Assembly (NCBI GenBank): GCA_903850885.1
Contig: CAINMU010000115.1
Coordinates: 1 to 50,171, forward strand
Direction: 5' to 3'
Source of the DNA: an uncultured Opitutia bacterium
Lineage (GTDB): Bacteria > Verrucomicrobiota > Verrucomicrobiia > Opitutales > UBA953
DNA: 50,171 nucleotides
The notes beneath the pieces were generated by a model. That model saw only the letters and a program-made list of their open reading frames with translations. It was not told where the DNA came from and searched no databases. Position 1 is the stretch's first letter; the number at the start of each line of letters is the position of its first letter. Shown here in pieces: positions 35,516 through 44,949 of the stretch. The position numbers and the translations under genes were made by a program.

Positions 35516-37849
35516 GTGCCCCTCCTTAGTTTTATCTTATCTTTATTACAGATGGTGCTCGTCGCGCTGGCCTCCGGGGCGGCCGGCGCCCTCCTCGTCT
35601 TCTTGCTGGCCTTCGCCTGGCGTGCCCCGCGTCGCCATGCCTCGATGTCTTTGGGTTATTGCGCCATGCAGACCTTCTGTTGGCTGGTCTTGAAGTGCTT
35701 TTACAAAATCCGGGTGCGCGGCCTCGAGAACATCCCCGAAACCGGTCCGGCTTTGGTACTCTCGAATCACGTTGCGTACGCCGACGTGTTGGTCGTCGGC
35801 GTGCTTTCGCCTCGTCCGGTGCGGTTTCTTTCTTGGGAAGGTTTCGAGAGCCAGAAATTCTTGGGCTTTATGTGCCGCCTGATGGGGACGATTCCGGTTT
35901 CAGAATCCAAAGCCAAGGATGCCATTTATAAATCGGCCGAAGCGCTCAAGCGTGGCGAGATTGTCTGCATCTTCCCCGAGGGTAGTTTGACGCGCAATGG
36001 CAGTCTCATGCAGCTGCGCAAGGGATTTGAACTGATCGCTCGACGCGGGGGTGCTCCGATCTTACCCATCGCCATCGATGGCATGTGGGGTTCGTTCCTG
36101 AGTTTCAGCGAAGGGAAGTTTTTCTGGAAATTGCCTCAGCACTTTCCTCGACCGATTGGCGTGGTCGTTGGTAAGCCTTTTCTGGCCGAAGAACATGCGC
36201 AGACTCGCCTCCGCATGCTTGAACTTGCCTCTGAGGCTTTTGCGATGCGGCCTTCGCTCGAGGGTCACCTCAGTCGCGAAATGGTCCGAGGGCTGGCGCA
36301 GAAGGGTGGTAAAATCGCCATGGTCGACCTGGCGTCTGGCCGGCGGGAGTTCGCCGCTTCCACGTTGCTGGCGTTGAGTTGGGCCTTTGCTGGCGAGCTT
36401 AAGCGCCAGACAACGGCGAAGCGCGTGGCGATTGTCTTGCCGCCGGGTATCTGCGCCACGGTCGCCAATCTGGGATGTCTTTTGGCCGACAAAGTTCCCG
36501 TGAACCTGAATTTCTCGCTCGGCCGCGAGCAGGCTGCATCGTGTCTTCGACGCGCCCAAGTCGATACCGTGGTCACGGCGGGAGCTTTCCGGGCGAAACT
36601 TTCCGAACGTTCGCCAGATTTTCCTTGGGGAGATCAGGTGCTCGATGTCGCTGATTTCATGACGAAATCTTCGCGCCTCAGTCTCGGGTGGCGCGTCGGT
36701 CTGATTCGTTGCCTTCCAGGTTCTTGGCTTCCGCTATGCATGGGTCTGCCGAAGCGGGGAGGAGAAACCGAAGCCGCCTTACTCTTTACCAGTGGAAGTT
36801 CCGGTCAGCCTAAGGGAGTCCGTTTATCGCACCGCAATCTTTTGGCGAATCTCCGCCAGATCGAAAATGCCGAAATCTTGCCCGAAGACGGAGTTTTCCT
36901 CAGCAGTCTGCCGGTCTTTCATAGTTTCGGATTCACCATCGGTCTCTGGTACTGCCTTTCGCGTTCGCCTCGTCTGGTGACTTTGCCTTCGCCTTTAGAT
37001 TCAGCCGCGGCAGTCAAGGCGATCAAAGAGGAAAAAATCACGGTAGTCGTGGGGACGCCGACCTTCCTCCGTCCGTATGCGCGCCGTGCGTCGGCGTCAG
37101 ATTTTGCCACCCTGGATTGGGCGGTAGTCGGCGCCGAGAAATGTCCGGCCGATCTCATCGATACGTTCAACGATACGCTCGAGACGCCCATGCTTGAGGG
37201 CTATGGTATCACCGAAACCAGCCCGGTACTCTCCGTAAATGTCCCTGATCGTCCTGATCCAGGAGAGGCCCCCGGCGGCGTTTGGGTGGGTGCGGTGCGT
37301 GGTTCGGTGGGTCGCCCGGTGATCGGTGTCGCCGTCCGGTTCATTGATCCGACGACCGAAGCGGTCTTGCCGAGCGATCAGGTTGGTCTGCTCGAAGTCC
37401 GTGGGGCTAATATTTTTATGGGTTATCTCGATGCCGAGCAAACCGCCAAGGCGATGACCCCCGATGGTTGGTATCGCACCGGAGATCTGGGTCGGATGGA
37501 TGACGAAGGGTTTTTACATCTGGCCGGCCGGCTTTCCCGGTTTTCCAAGATCGGTGGCGAAATGGTCCCACACGGCACCGTCGAAGATGCTTTGCGAAAG
37601 GTCTTAGGCCTAATCGCTTCCCTGGAAGTCAAAATCGCGGTCTCCAGCGCCGCCGAAGCGATCAAGGGCGAACAACTGGTGGTCTTGCACGTCGATGATC
37701 TTGATGTCGAAACCGTTCGTAACGCGCTGGCCGCCGAAGGCCTCGCCAATCTTTGGATTCCCAAGGTGTTCAAAAAGGTGCCCGTCATCCCTATTTTGGG
37801 CACGGGTAAGCTGGATTTGACCAAGTTACGCGAGTTGGCACAGAGCTGA
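35516..37849 (+). CDS. Fused 1-acylglycerophosphate acyltransferase and AMP-forming acyl ligase (Aas-like)
   Basis: A 777-residue two-domain enzyme from GTG 35516. The N-terminal membrane anchor (residues 5-40) and PlsC domain carry LSNHVAYADVLVVGV (HX4D) and FPEGSLTRNGSLMQL. The AMP-binding domain from about 290 has the P-loop ALLFTSGSSGQPKGVRLSH, LEGYGITETSPVLSV, and the hinge GWYRTGDLGRMDDEGFLHLAG. In E. coli the Aas fusion re-acylates lysophospholipids using acyl-ACP. Sequence alone cannot tell ACP from CoA. The large MFS domain of LplT-Aas fusions is absent. It is divergent from yejB and followed by glgP. Confidence 0.9.
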   Translation: MPLLSFILSLLQMVLVALASGAAGALLVFLLAFAWRAPRRHASMSLGYCAMQTFCWLVLKCFYKIRVRGLENIPETGPALVLSNHVAYADVLVVGVLSPRPVRFLSWEGFESQKFLGFMCRLMGTIPVSESKAKDAIYKSAEALKRGEIVCIFPEGSLTRNGSLMQLRKGFELIARRGGAPILPIAIDGMWGSFLSFSEGKFFWKLPQHFPRPIGVVVGKPFLAEEHAQTRLRMLELASEAFAMRPSLEGHLSREMVRGLAQKGGKIAMVDLASGRREFAASTLLALSWAFAGELKRQTTAKRVAIVLPPGICATVANLGCLLADKVPVNLNFSLGREQAASCLRRAQVDTVVTAGAFRAKLSERSPDFPWGDQVLDVADFMTKSSRLSLGWRVGLIRCLPGSWLPLCMGLPKRGGETEAALLFTSGSSGQPKGVRLSHRNLLANLRQIENAEILPEDGVFLSSLPVFHSFGFTIGLWYCLSRSPRLVTLPSPLDSAAAVKAIKEEKITVVVGTPTFLRPYARRASASDFATLDWAVVGAEKCPADLIDTFNDTLETPMLEGYGITETSPVLSVNVPDRPDPGEAPGGVWVGAVRGSVGRPVIGVAVRFIDPTTEAVLPSDQVGLLEVRGANIFMGYLDAEQTAKAMTPDGWYRTGDLGRMDDEGFLHLAGRLSRFSKIGGEMVPHGTVEDALRKVLGLIASLEVKIAVSSAAEAIKGEQLVVLHVDDLDVETVRNALAAEGLANLWIPKVFKKVPVIPILGTGKLDLTKLRELAQS

Positions 37850-37900
37850 AGCGGTTTTGGCTCGCTTGTGGCTTCAGGGTTATTGTCCTTAGCCACGATT

Positions 37901-40465
37901 ATGCCTAAAAAGAAGAAGACCCTTTTGAAGTCATCCCGCGCCGGAGCTGGTCGCAAAAAAATCGCCCCCAAGTCTAAGCCCAAGGCAAAGGCCCGCCCCG
38001 CCGCCACGGTGCCGCCGAGCGGTAGTGCCCAGCCGGTGAAGCTTTTTAAGGAAGCCATCTTGCGGCACTTAAAAAGTTCGTTCGCCCGCGATCCGATTAC
38101 CGCCACCAAAAATGATTGGTGGCTGGCGACCTGTATGGCCGTACGTGATCAGTTGCTCGCCCGTTATATCGATACCCAATCCCAGCATTCGAGCCAGAAC
38201 GTCCGCCGGGTCTATTACTTCTCGTTAGAATATTTGATGGGCCGCGTGCTGAGTAATAATTTAGTTAATCTCGGTTTGCGCGACGTGGCCACCCGGGCCT
38301 TGGCCGACCTTGGACAAGATCTCGAGGCGGTCACGGAAGAGGAAGCCGACATGGGGTTAGGTAACGGTGGCTTAGGCCGTTTGGCCGCTTGCTTCCTCGA
38401 TTCGCTCGCCACCTTGGACATCCCCGCCGTCGGTTACGGGATTCACTACGAGTTCGGCTTATTCCGGCAGACTTTTGTTAACGGCAGACAGGTGGAGGTC
38501 GCCGATAACTGGTTATCCAATAATAACCCCTGGCTAATCCGCCGCCCAAACTTCCGCGTCACTGTGCCCCTCTACGGCCACGTTATCCATACTACCGATG
38601 ACCGCGGTAATCACCATGCCTCCCTGACGGAGACCAAGGATCTGCTCGGGGTGCCGTGGGATATTCCGATCGCCGGCTTCAATGCCAGCAGCGTCAACTT
38701 CTTGCGCCTGTGGGAATCGAAAGCCACCAGTGAGTTTGATTTCCGAGCCTTCGACCGTGGCGGCTACGTCGAAGCCGTGCGCGATCGCGATGCCAGTGAG
38801 ACAGTCTCCAAGGTGCTCTACCCGAATGACAACACGGAGAGCGGTAAGGAATTACGCCTCGTTCAACAGATCTTCTTCGTGTCCTGTTCCTTGCAAGACA
38901 TCCTTCGTCGCCACCTGCGCCTGAACCCGAGCTGGGCTAATTTCCCCGATAAGGTCGCCATCCAGTTGAACGACACGCACCCAGCCATCGCCGTTGCCGA
39001 GTTGATGCGCTTGCTGGTCGATACCGAGCGGATGCACTGGGATCAGGCTTGGGCCATCGTCTCCCGCGTTTTCAGTTACACCAACCATACTTTATTACCC
39101 GAAGCTTTGGAAACTTGGTCGGTGCCGCTGTTTGAAAAGGTGTTGCCCCGCCAACTTGAAATCATTTACGAAATCAACCGCCGGCACTTGGATGAGGTCG
39201 AACGTCAATGGCCCGGGGACGATGCCAAAAAGATGGAGCTTTCGATTATTCAGGAAGGTCAGCCTAAGCGCATTCGGATGGCGCATCTGGCCGTCGTTGG
39301 TTCGCATCATGTCAACGGTGTCGCCGAATTACACACGCGACTGCTCCGGGCACACTTGTTCCCGGCTTTCGATGAGTTGTGGAAAGGTAAATTTATTAAT
39401 GTCACCAATGGCGTGACGCCCCGTCGCTGGGTGCGCGGTTGTAATCCCAGCCTCAGCACGCTTTGCGATGAAGTCGCCGGTCCAGGGTGGGAAGTCGATC
39501 TGAGCAAGCTCCGTAAGCTCGATGCCGTGGCCGAACGCCCGCTCTTCCAAGACCGCTTCTTGGCCATTAAACGTGAGAACAAGGTCCGCCTCGCAGCACG
39601 TATCCGGGAACTCGTCGGCGTCGAAGTTTCGCCCGATGCCTTGTTCGACGTGCAGATCAAGCGTTTGCACGAATACAAACGGCAGCACCTTAACCTGCTC
39701 CATATCTTGCATCTGTATCGTCGGATGTTGAACGAGCCCCACACCCAGTTTACCCCGCGGGTCTGTATCTTCGGCGCGAAGGCCGCCCCGGGCTACGCTT
39801 TAGCGAAACATATCATCCATGCGATCAACCGCGTCGGTGCCGTGATTAATTCCGATGCGCGGATCAAGGGTCAGCTGAAAGTCGTGTTCTTACCGGACTA
39901 TCGCGTTTCCTTAGCCGAGGTCATTATCCCGGCCGCCGACTTATCAGAACAGATTTCAACCGCGGGTAAGGAAGCCTCCGGTACCGGTAATATGAAATTA
40001 GCCCTCAATGGTGCCGTGACTATCGGTACTTTGGACGGTGCGAATGTCGAAATCGCCGAAGAAGTTGGCGACGAAAATATCTTCATCTTCGGACTCGAAG
40101 TCGAAGAGGTCGAAGCGCTTTGGTCGCGCGGCTATCATTCTCGGGCGGTCCTGGAGGCCGATCCCGAGCTAGCGGCACTCTTGGATTGGCTCCGCTCAGA
40201 TACCTTTACGCCAGAACAGGCGGGGGCGCTCACCCCCGTGGTCGATTCCTTGATCGAAGGCGGCGATCCTTATTTGGTCTTGGCTGACTTCCGGAGTTAC
40301 GTGGAAGCGCAGTCGCGGGCCGAAAAAGCCTTCTTAGACCGTCGTCGGTGGGCTGCCATGGCGATTCGGAACGTCGCCCGCTGTGCTAAATTCTCTTCAG
40401 ATCGCTCCATTGGGGATTACGCCCGGCTTATCTGGAAGACCAAATCTCACCCGATTCCCCGTTAA
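37901..40465 (+). CDS. glgP: Glycogen phosphorylase
   Basis: PLP-dependent release of glucose-1-phosphate from glycogen. ATG 37901 gives 854 residues. The catalytic core starts near residue 45 and contains [58 protein letters not shown], and [20 protein letters not shown] with the PLP lysine near 698. The first 45 residues are a Lys/Ala/Pro-rich tail ([19 protein letters not shown] and so on) absent from most homologues. An upstream ATG at 37868 is possible but gives a hydrophobic, non-family leader. It lies 51 bases after the acyltransferase/ligase gene. Confidence 0.96.
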   Translation: MPKKKKTLLKSSRAGAGRKKIAPKSKPKAKARPAATVPPSGSAQPVKLFKEAILRHLKSSFARDPITATKNDWWLATCMAVRDQLLARYIDTQSQHSSQNVRRVYYFSLEYLMGRVLSNNLVNLGLRDVATRALADLGQDLEAVTEEEADMGLGNGGLGRLAACFLDSLATLDIPAVGYGIHYEFGLFRQTFVNGRQVEVADNWLSNNNPWLIRRPNFRVTVPLYGHVIHTTDDRGNHHASLTETKDLLGVPWDIPIAGFNASSVNFLRLWESKATSEFDFRAFDRGGYVEAVRDRDASETVSKVLYPNDNTESGKELRLVQQIFFVSCSLQDILRRHLRLNPSWANFPDKVAIQLNDTHPAIAVAELMRLLVDTERMHWDQAWAIVSRVFSYTNHTLLPEALETWSVPLFEKVLPRQLEIIYEINRRHLDEVERQWPGDDAKKMELSIIQEGQPKRIRMAHLAVVGSHHVNGVAELHTRLLRAHLFPAFDELWKGKFINVTNGVTPRRWVRGCNPSLSTLCDEVAGPGWEVDLSKLRKLDAVAERPLFQDRFLAIKRENKVRLAARIRELVGVEVSPDALFDVQIKRLHEYKRQHLNLLHILHLYRRMLNEPHTQFTPRVCIFGAKAAPGYALAKHIIHAINRVGAVINSDARIKGQLKVVFLPDYRVSLAEVIIPAADLSEQISTAGKEASGTGNMKLALNGAVTIGTLDGANVEIAEEVGDENIFIFGLEVEEVEALWSRGYHSRAVLEADPELAALLDWLRSDTFTPEQAGALTPVVDSLIEGGDPYLVLADFRSYVEAQSRAEKAFLDRRRWAAMAIRNVARCAKFSSDRSIGDYARLIWKTKSHPIPR

Positions 40466-40483
40466 CTCAGGGTTGAGATTTAC

Positions 40484-40514
40484 GCCAAGTCCCTCCAAGG
40501 TGGGGACGCTTGGC
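40484..40514 (+). promoter_or_regulatory. Hairpin enclosing the ribosome site and start of the next gene
   Basis: GCCAAG (40484-40489) pairs with CTTGGC (40509-40514) and TCCC (40490-40493) with GGGA (40503-40506), with a two-base bulge. The AAGG of the probable ribosome site (40497-40500) is in the loop and the TTG start (40510) is in the stem. It could limit translation, or be a weak glgP terminator; no T-run follows. Confidence 0.4.
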
Positions 40515-41361
40515 TTCTCGTGCTACCCATGTGTGTCTCTTCGTCGCCCTTACGATGGGGGTGCTTTGCGCCCAATCCAATGAGCGTCCTAAGTTGTCCG
40601 GCTTCACGGTAAGTGCCGAGGGTGGCATCGAGGGCAAGCAGGTCATTCACTATGATGTCGATGGAAAAGCGATCGACGGCAATGTGCCTTTGCCGCTGCC
40701 GAAAGCACCCCGACCGGCTCCACTGCCGGCCGGTGAGGTCGTTCCTCAGGCTGCCGAAAAAACTGCCAAAGCCGCCCCCGCTGCGTCGATGTCGACCCCG
40801 GATGGCCGAAAACTTCCGTTCGCTTGGGATGGCGGCGGGGTTAAGCGCGTCGATAATAATGTCGATTTCGATTCCAGCCTGAAGAAGGTCAGCAAGACGA
40901 GTAATCTCATGGAGAAGCGCTTCGAGACTTCCCAGGCGCCAATCGGTAAAGAGATGGTTTATTCGCGCGAAAATCTTCTCACCTTAGATACGTGGCACGG
41001 GAAATATGACACCATCGGCCGCCGCCGCTCGGATATAAAGTTGGAAGATACGCTCGGTGCGACGGTTCGCTCGAAAGATATGATCGAAGTGAAGTCGATC
41101 GAAAAGGCCCCGTCGAACGTGACGCTGGCCCCAGCCGAAATTAAAGGCATCGATGGCCGGATGACGGCCGAGCGGAATAGCTCCTATGAAGTGAAAGGCC
41201 AATCGGCTGCCGATCGTTTGGCCCCTAAGTCCCTTGATCAGTTGTCCATGCAGGATATTAATCGTTATCAATTTCGCCGAAATCGCTCGGACGAGCCCGG
41301 TATGCCCTTTGTTAAACCTGGCTCCGATCAGGTTCAAACGAAGGGTTCTGGAGGGAAATAA
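40510..41361 (+). CDS. Secreted protein of unknown function
   Basis: I do not recognise this 283-residue protein. From TTG 40510 it begins MASRATHVCLFVALTMGVLC and AQS, a plausible signal peptide. AAGG upstream at 40497-40500 supports the start. The mature part is hydrophilic: a Pro/Ala-rich stretch (residues 57-95), then charged segments such as SLKKVSKTSNLMEKRFETSQ and GKYDTIGRRRSDIKLEDTLG, and a C-terminal QDINRYQFRRNRSDEPGMPF. No Cys remains after the signal peptide and no membrane segment is seen. A terminator follows, so it ends a transcript. It could be a periplasmic structural or envelope protein; this is a guess. Confidence 0.65.
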   Translation: MASRATHVCLFVALTMGVLCAQSNERPKLSGFTVSAEGGIEGKQVIHYDVDGKAIDGNVPLPLPKAPRPAPLPAGEVVPQAAEKTAKAAPAASMSTPDGRKLPFAWDGGGVKRVDNNVDFDSSLKKVSKTSNLMEKRFETSQAPIGKEMVYSRENLLTLDTWHGKYDTIGRRRSDIKLEDTLGATVRSKDMIEVKSIEKAPSNVTLAPAEIKGIDGRMTAERNSSYEVKGQSAADRLAPKSLDQLSMQDINRYQFRRNRSDEPGMPFVKPGSDQVQTKGSGGK

Positions 41362-41371
41362 GCAGGTTTTT

Positions 41372-41400
41372 ACCTCGCAGAACGGCGAGGTTGGTTTTAT
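41372..41400 (+). terminator. Terminator after the unknown secreted protein
   Basis: A 7-base-pair stem ACCTCGC/GCGAGGT (41372-41378 with 41385-41391) is followed by TGGTTTTAT. It lies 10 bases after the stop codon and 20 bases before the kinase ATG, so the kinase may be partly read through or have a very short leader. Confidence 0.6.
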
Positions 41401-41418
41401 CAAAAACAGTTAAAGCCC

Positions 41419-42624
41419 ATGAGCGAAGCTCAATCCAGACCCGCCAGTCCCGGCATCAGCGATTTAGAAGTCAAAGATGGTCAGATCATCTTTGACTCCG
41501 TCTGGACGAGCCTGGAGCGGGAACTTGGCCGCGAAAAGCTGATTTTTCCTCGCGAAATCTTCTGGTTAAACGGGGCCCCCGGCGCCGGTAAGGGGACTAA
41601 CACCCAGTTTATCTTACAGTATCGCGATTATGGGGCCGAACCCATCGTGGTCAGTGATATCCTTTCGAGTCCTGAAGCCAAGAAACGCATCGATGCGGGA
41701 ATGCTGGTGGGCGACCGTGAAGTAGTTGAAATTCTTTTCCGGCGCTTGTTGCTGCCCCAATATGAGACCGGTGCCGTCGTCGACGGTTTTCCGCGCTCGA
41801 TGGTGCAGGTCGAGTGTTTAAAGCATCTCTTCGCCCGCCTGAATGACTTACGCCAAGAGTTCCGCCTGTCTTCGTCGGCCGTCCGTTTCGCCAAGCCGCA
41901 TTTCCATATCTTGGTGCTCTTTGTCGATGAGAATGAATCGGTACGTCGTCAGCTCAAACGTGGCCAGGAATGCGTCGCGCATAACGATAAGGTCAAAAAA
42001 GAGGGCGGGGTAGAGGTAGAGGTACGCAAGACCGACTTGAGCGCCGAGGCGGCGCGTAATCGCTACCGGGTTTTCAAGGAGCGTACCTATGAGCCGTTGC
42101 AGTCCTTACGGGACATTTTCCACTACCACTTCATCAACGCCCAGGGTTCCTTGCCCGAAGTGCAGGCCCGGATCATCAAGGAACTCCAGTATCAAAGCTC
42201 CCTGGAATTGGCGGAAGAGACTTACGATCTGATTTCGCCCATCCCCTTGGCCTCGCAAATCGTCCAGCACGCCCGCCAAGACTTGGTCCGCCGTTTGGAC
42301 GACTATGCGGAACGCAATACGCCGGCCTTCCGTTCCGTCATCGATCTGATCCAAGATAAGTTCCTGCCCATCATCAAGGCCCATGCGATTTCAGGTCAGG
42401 CGCACGTCAATATCGAGACCGAGGTATTTAACGATCCATTGGCCATCTCGATGTTCATCGATATCTTCTCGGAACGCGGTTTCCATGCCGTCGTCGACCA
42501 GCATCGGATCGAAATCCCCGAAACCCTTGTCGTAGCCTCGGGTAAGATTATTACCCGCGTCAAAAAGGTTTGGCGCGTGTCAATCCGTTTCGAAGGTTCG
42601 GAAATTCGCCGCGGCGGATCCTAA
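41419..42624 (+). CDS. Adenylate-kinase-like nucleoside monophosphate kinase with extra C-terminal domain
   Basis: A 401-residue protein. Residues 47-270 have the nucleoside monophosphate kinase pattern: P-loop WLNGAPGAGKGTNTQF (Lys58), DILSSPEAKKRIDAG in the NMP-binding region, and VVDGFPRSMVQVE. Ordinary adenylate kinases are about 190-220 residues. Here there is a 45-residue N-terminal arm and about 120 residues after LISPIPLASQIVQHARQDLV that match no domain I recognise; this part ends in a beta-rich VASGKIITRVKKVWRVSIRF. The nucleotide is not certain. The stop is two bases from the stop of the opposing gene. Confidence 0.75.
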   Translation: MSEAQSRPASPGISDLEVKDGQIIFDSVWTSLERELGREKLIFPREIFWLNGAPGAGKGTNTQFILQYRDYGAEPIVVSDILSSPEAKKRIDAGMLVGDREVVEILFRRLLLPQYETGAVVDGFPRSMVQVECLKHLFARLNDLRQEFRLSSSAVRFAKPHFHILVLFVDENESVRRQLKRGQECVAHNDKVKKEGGVEVEVRKTDLSAEAARNRYRVFKERTYEPLQSLRDIFHYHFINAQGSLPEVQARIIKELQYQSSLELAEETYDLISPIPLASQIVQHARQDLVRRLDDYAERNTPAFRSVIDLIQDKFLPIIKAHAISGQAHVNIETEVFNDPLAISMFIDIFSERGFHAVVDQHRIEIPETLVVASGKIITRVKKVWRVSIRFEGSEIRRGGS

Positions 42625-42625
42625 G

Positions 42626-43978
42626 TTACTTCCGACTTAGTTGATTGGGGCCGATCAGGTTGTCTTCACCGGTGACTACCAGAGAAGCTTTCGGGCTTCG
42701 CTGGTCCGCTGGCCGATCATCGCGCAGGAGATTACCCATCAAGACGCATTGGCGGGCGTTTACGAGGCGGAGCGCGAACCCATCCGAGTCGAGCACGCTG
42801 TTATTAGAAATCTGCAGGCGTAAGCCGTCCGTGATGTCTACGGCGGCTTCTTTTTTCCAGACCCCCGAGACGATATTGTTGGAGAAGCTGGAATCTTCGG
42901 TGTGGGTGATCACGACCCCGTTCTTTTCTGCGAGGTCGTTGCCGTTTACGAGGTAGCGAGGGTTGCGGTCGAAGTTATTACCGGTGATCACGATGTTAGA
43001 GCTATCTTCGACGACGAGGTCGTGGCTGAAGCCTTCCCAGAAGGTATTCCCGGAAAGGGTGATGCCTCGCGCAGTCTTAATCTCGACGTTCACCTGGACG
43101 TCGCTGAACACGTTGCCGCTAATCGTGATGTTGCCCTCCCGGGTGTGGTCTTTGCCGCCGCGGCGTAAGAGGCTCGGATCATAGCCGGCTCCTAAGATGC
43201 GAATATTGGCCGAGTCGGCCGACTTGTGGGTGTGTTGCAACGTGCATCCCGTGAGGGTGACTTCATCGATGGATCCAGCCGTGGAATCTAGCAAGACGTT
43301 CGCGCTTGGCGGACCTTTTTCGGCATGATTCGCCTCAATATCACAAGTGCCTATCTGCACGTTGCGTACCTCGCCGCCCATCGCGACGATGCCACCCCCG
43401 GCGTTGTAGCTAATGTGGCAGCCGATGATGTTCGATTGGTGAAGGTTGACGTGATCATAAAACACGCCGATGCCGGAATTATGGTAGAGGTTGCACGCGT
43501 TCAGGATGATGTTGCGATTACGTTGGGTCAGGTGCACGGCGTGGTGGCACTCGCGGATCACAACCTTATCAAGGGTAAGTTGCATGACGCCCGTGGCCTC
43601 GATGCCGTTGGCCTCCGGATGCGTGCCAATAATCTCTATGCCTGAAACCATGGGGGAACGTTGGTTCTTCCAGACGTCCGGCTTAACGGAAGCGGGAGCG
43701 GCGGTGCCTCCATGCGTGCCAATGAAATGCAGGGCGGGTCCGGTGCCAGCCATGATGAGCTGAGCGGTACCGTCGCCGCTGATTGCAGCATAGCCGGTCT
43801 TCGTTAAATCAATAGTCACCGTCTTGGTCAGCCGATAGCGCCCTTTGGCGAGGTGGACCGAGCCCTGAGTGTCGACGAGTTTTTGAAGCGCAGCGCTGTC
43901 GTCCGCCTGTCCGTCCCCGACGAGTGTCTGGGCGGAGAGGACCGTCGTGAAGGCCAGCAGGGTGAAGAGGAATCGCAT
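42626..43978 (-). CDS. Secreted right-handed parallel beta-helix protein (pectate-lyase-like)
   Basis: A 450-residue exported protein: signal peptide MRFLFTLLAFTTVLSA, then the pectate-lyase-3 type start GDGQADDSAALQKLVDTQGS with VHLAKGRYRLTKTVTI, followed by many coil repeats of the NxxxxNxF/V kind (ITLSGNTFWEG, IVITGNNFDRNP, LQISNNSVLDSDG). Such helices occur in polysaccharide lyases, hydrolases and epimerases, and in non-catalytic proteins. No definite catalytic set was identified, so the substrate is unknown. It lies four bases after the esterase gene; together they suggest degradation of an acetylated polysaccharide. Confidence 0.82.
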   Translation of the reverse strand: MRFLFTLLAFTTVLSAQTLVGDGQADDSAALQKLVDTQGSVHLAKGRYRLTKTVTIDLTKTGYAAISGDGTAQLIMAGTGPALHFIGTHGGTAAPASVKPDVWKNQRSPMVSGIEIIGTHPEANGIEATGVMQLTLDKVVIRECHHAVHLTQRNRNIILNACNLYHNSGIGVFYDHVNLHQSNIIGCHISYNAGGGIVAMGGEVRNVQIGTCDIEANHAEKGPPSANVLLDSTAGSIDEVTLTGCTLQHTHKSADSANIRILGAGYDPSLLRRGGKDHTREGNITISGNVFSDVQVNVEIKTARGITLSGNTFWEGFSHDLVVEDSSNIVITGNNFDRNPRYLVNGNDLAEKNGVVITHTEDSSFSNNIVSGVWKKEAAVDITDGLRLQISNNSVLDSDGFALRLVNARQCVLMGNLLRDDRPADQRSPKASLVVTGEDNLIGPNQLSRK

Positions 43979-43982
43979 GAGC

Positions 43983-44855
43983 TTACTTGCTGGCTTTTAA
44001 GAACCCCGAAACCTCCATCCATTCCTTGGCGGCTTTGAGCCAGCCATCGACCGGCAGGTTCTTTTTGCGGGTACCAAAGCCGTGTCCGCCTTGGGAGTAG
44101 ATGTGGATTTCGGCAGGCAGGTTTTGACGTTTATAACCTAAATAAAGTTCGGCGGCCTCGATCGGATTTGCTTTGTCGTCGTGCGCGACGACAAAAAAGC
44201 AGGGCGGGGCGTCGGCGGGGACGCTGAAGCCTTCGCGGAAACTCAGTTTCTTTTCGGGTTCGAGGAAGCCGCCGCCGTAAACGAAGATCGTGAAGTCCGG
44301 GCCGCGTGGGTCATCAACACCAGTCTTTTGCTCATAGGTGCGAGGCGTGCGATCCCAAGACGCGTGCCCGACGAGATTACCGCCCGCGGAGAAGCCAATC
44401 ACGCCGACGCGCTTCGGATCGATCTGCCATGCCTTGGCGTGGGCGCGCACGAGGCCGAGCGAGCGTTGCAGGTCTTGGACGGGGTAGTTGTAGGGTAAGG
44501 TCTCGTCCGACGTCGGCGTGCGGTAGCGCAGCAGAAGGGCGGTGACGCCGATGCTATTCAACCACTCGCAAACGCCCGTACCTTCATTGTTGGTCGAGAG
44601 GAACCAGTAGCCGCCGCCCGGACAGACGATGACCGCCGCGCCGTTGGGGTTGGCCGCCGGGTAGACCGCGATCGAGGGGTCGTTGACGAAAGTTTCGTGA
44701 CCCGCAGTGCTGCCCTTTGGACCGATCTTATCGAGTGTGCTCTTCGAGGGCTCGACGCGTTTACCGGGAACGCCTTCGGGCCAAAGCGGCAGGACGGTTT
44801 CGGCGGCGCTGGCGGAAGTCGCCAAAGCCAGAAGAAGGAGCGTAAGAAAGCGCAT
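43983..44855 (-). CDS. Secreted alpha/beta-hydrolase (acetyl-xylan-esterase-like)
   Basis: ATG 44855 gives 290 residues with signal peptide MRFLTLLLLALATSASAAE. The hydrolase elements are ordered: oxyanion loop VIVCPGGGYWFLS, nucleophile elbow GVIGFSAGGNLVGHA (Ser), acidic residue in VVAHDDKANPIEAAELY and His in YSQGGHGFGTR. This pattern is common in BD-FAE/acetyl-xylan-esterase-like proteins of Verrucomicrobia and Bacteroidetes. It is upstream of the beta-helix gene with a four-base gap. A terminator lies between it and the superoxide dismutase gene. Confidence 0.88.
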   Translation of the reverse strand: MRFLTLLLLALATSASAAETVLPLWPEGVPGKRVEPSKSTLDKIGPKGSTAGHETFVNDPSIAVYPAANPNGAAVIVCPGGGYWFLSTNNEGTGVCEWLNSIGVTALLLRYRTPTSDETLPYNYPVQDLQRSLGLVRAHAKAWQIDPKRVGVIGFSAGGNLVGHASWDRTPRTYEQKTGVDDPRGPDFTIFVYGGGFLEPEKKLSFREGFSVPADAPPCFFVVAHDDKANPIEAAELYLGYKRQNLPAEIHIYSQGGHGFGTRKKNLPVDGWLKAAKEWMEVSGFLKASK

Positions 44856-44898
44856 CGGGGTATGGATAGGACAGCATACCTTGACGGATGTGCCAAAC

Positions 44899-44926
44899 AA
44901 AGAAGCGGCCGAGGGGCCGCTTCTTT
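44899..44926 (-). terminator. Terminator after superoxide dismutase
   Basis: A perfect 12-base-pair stem (44899-44910 with 44915-44926, four-base loop) is followed on the minus strand by GTTTGG. It lies 24 bases after the superoxide dismutase stop and 44 bases before the esterase start. Confidence 0.75.
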
Positions 44927-44949
44927 TAAGGAGGATGAGGTCTCTACAC

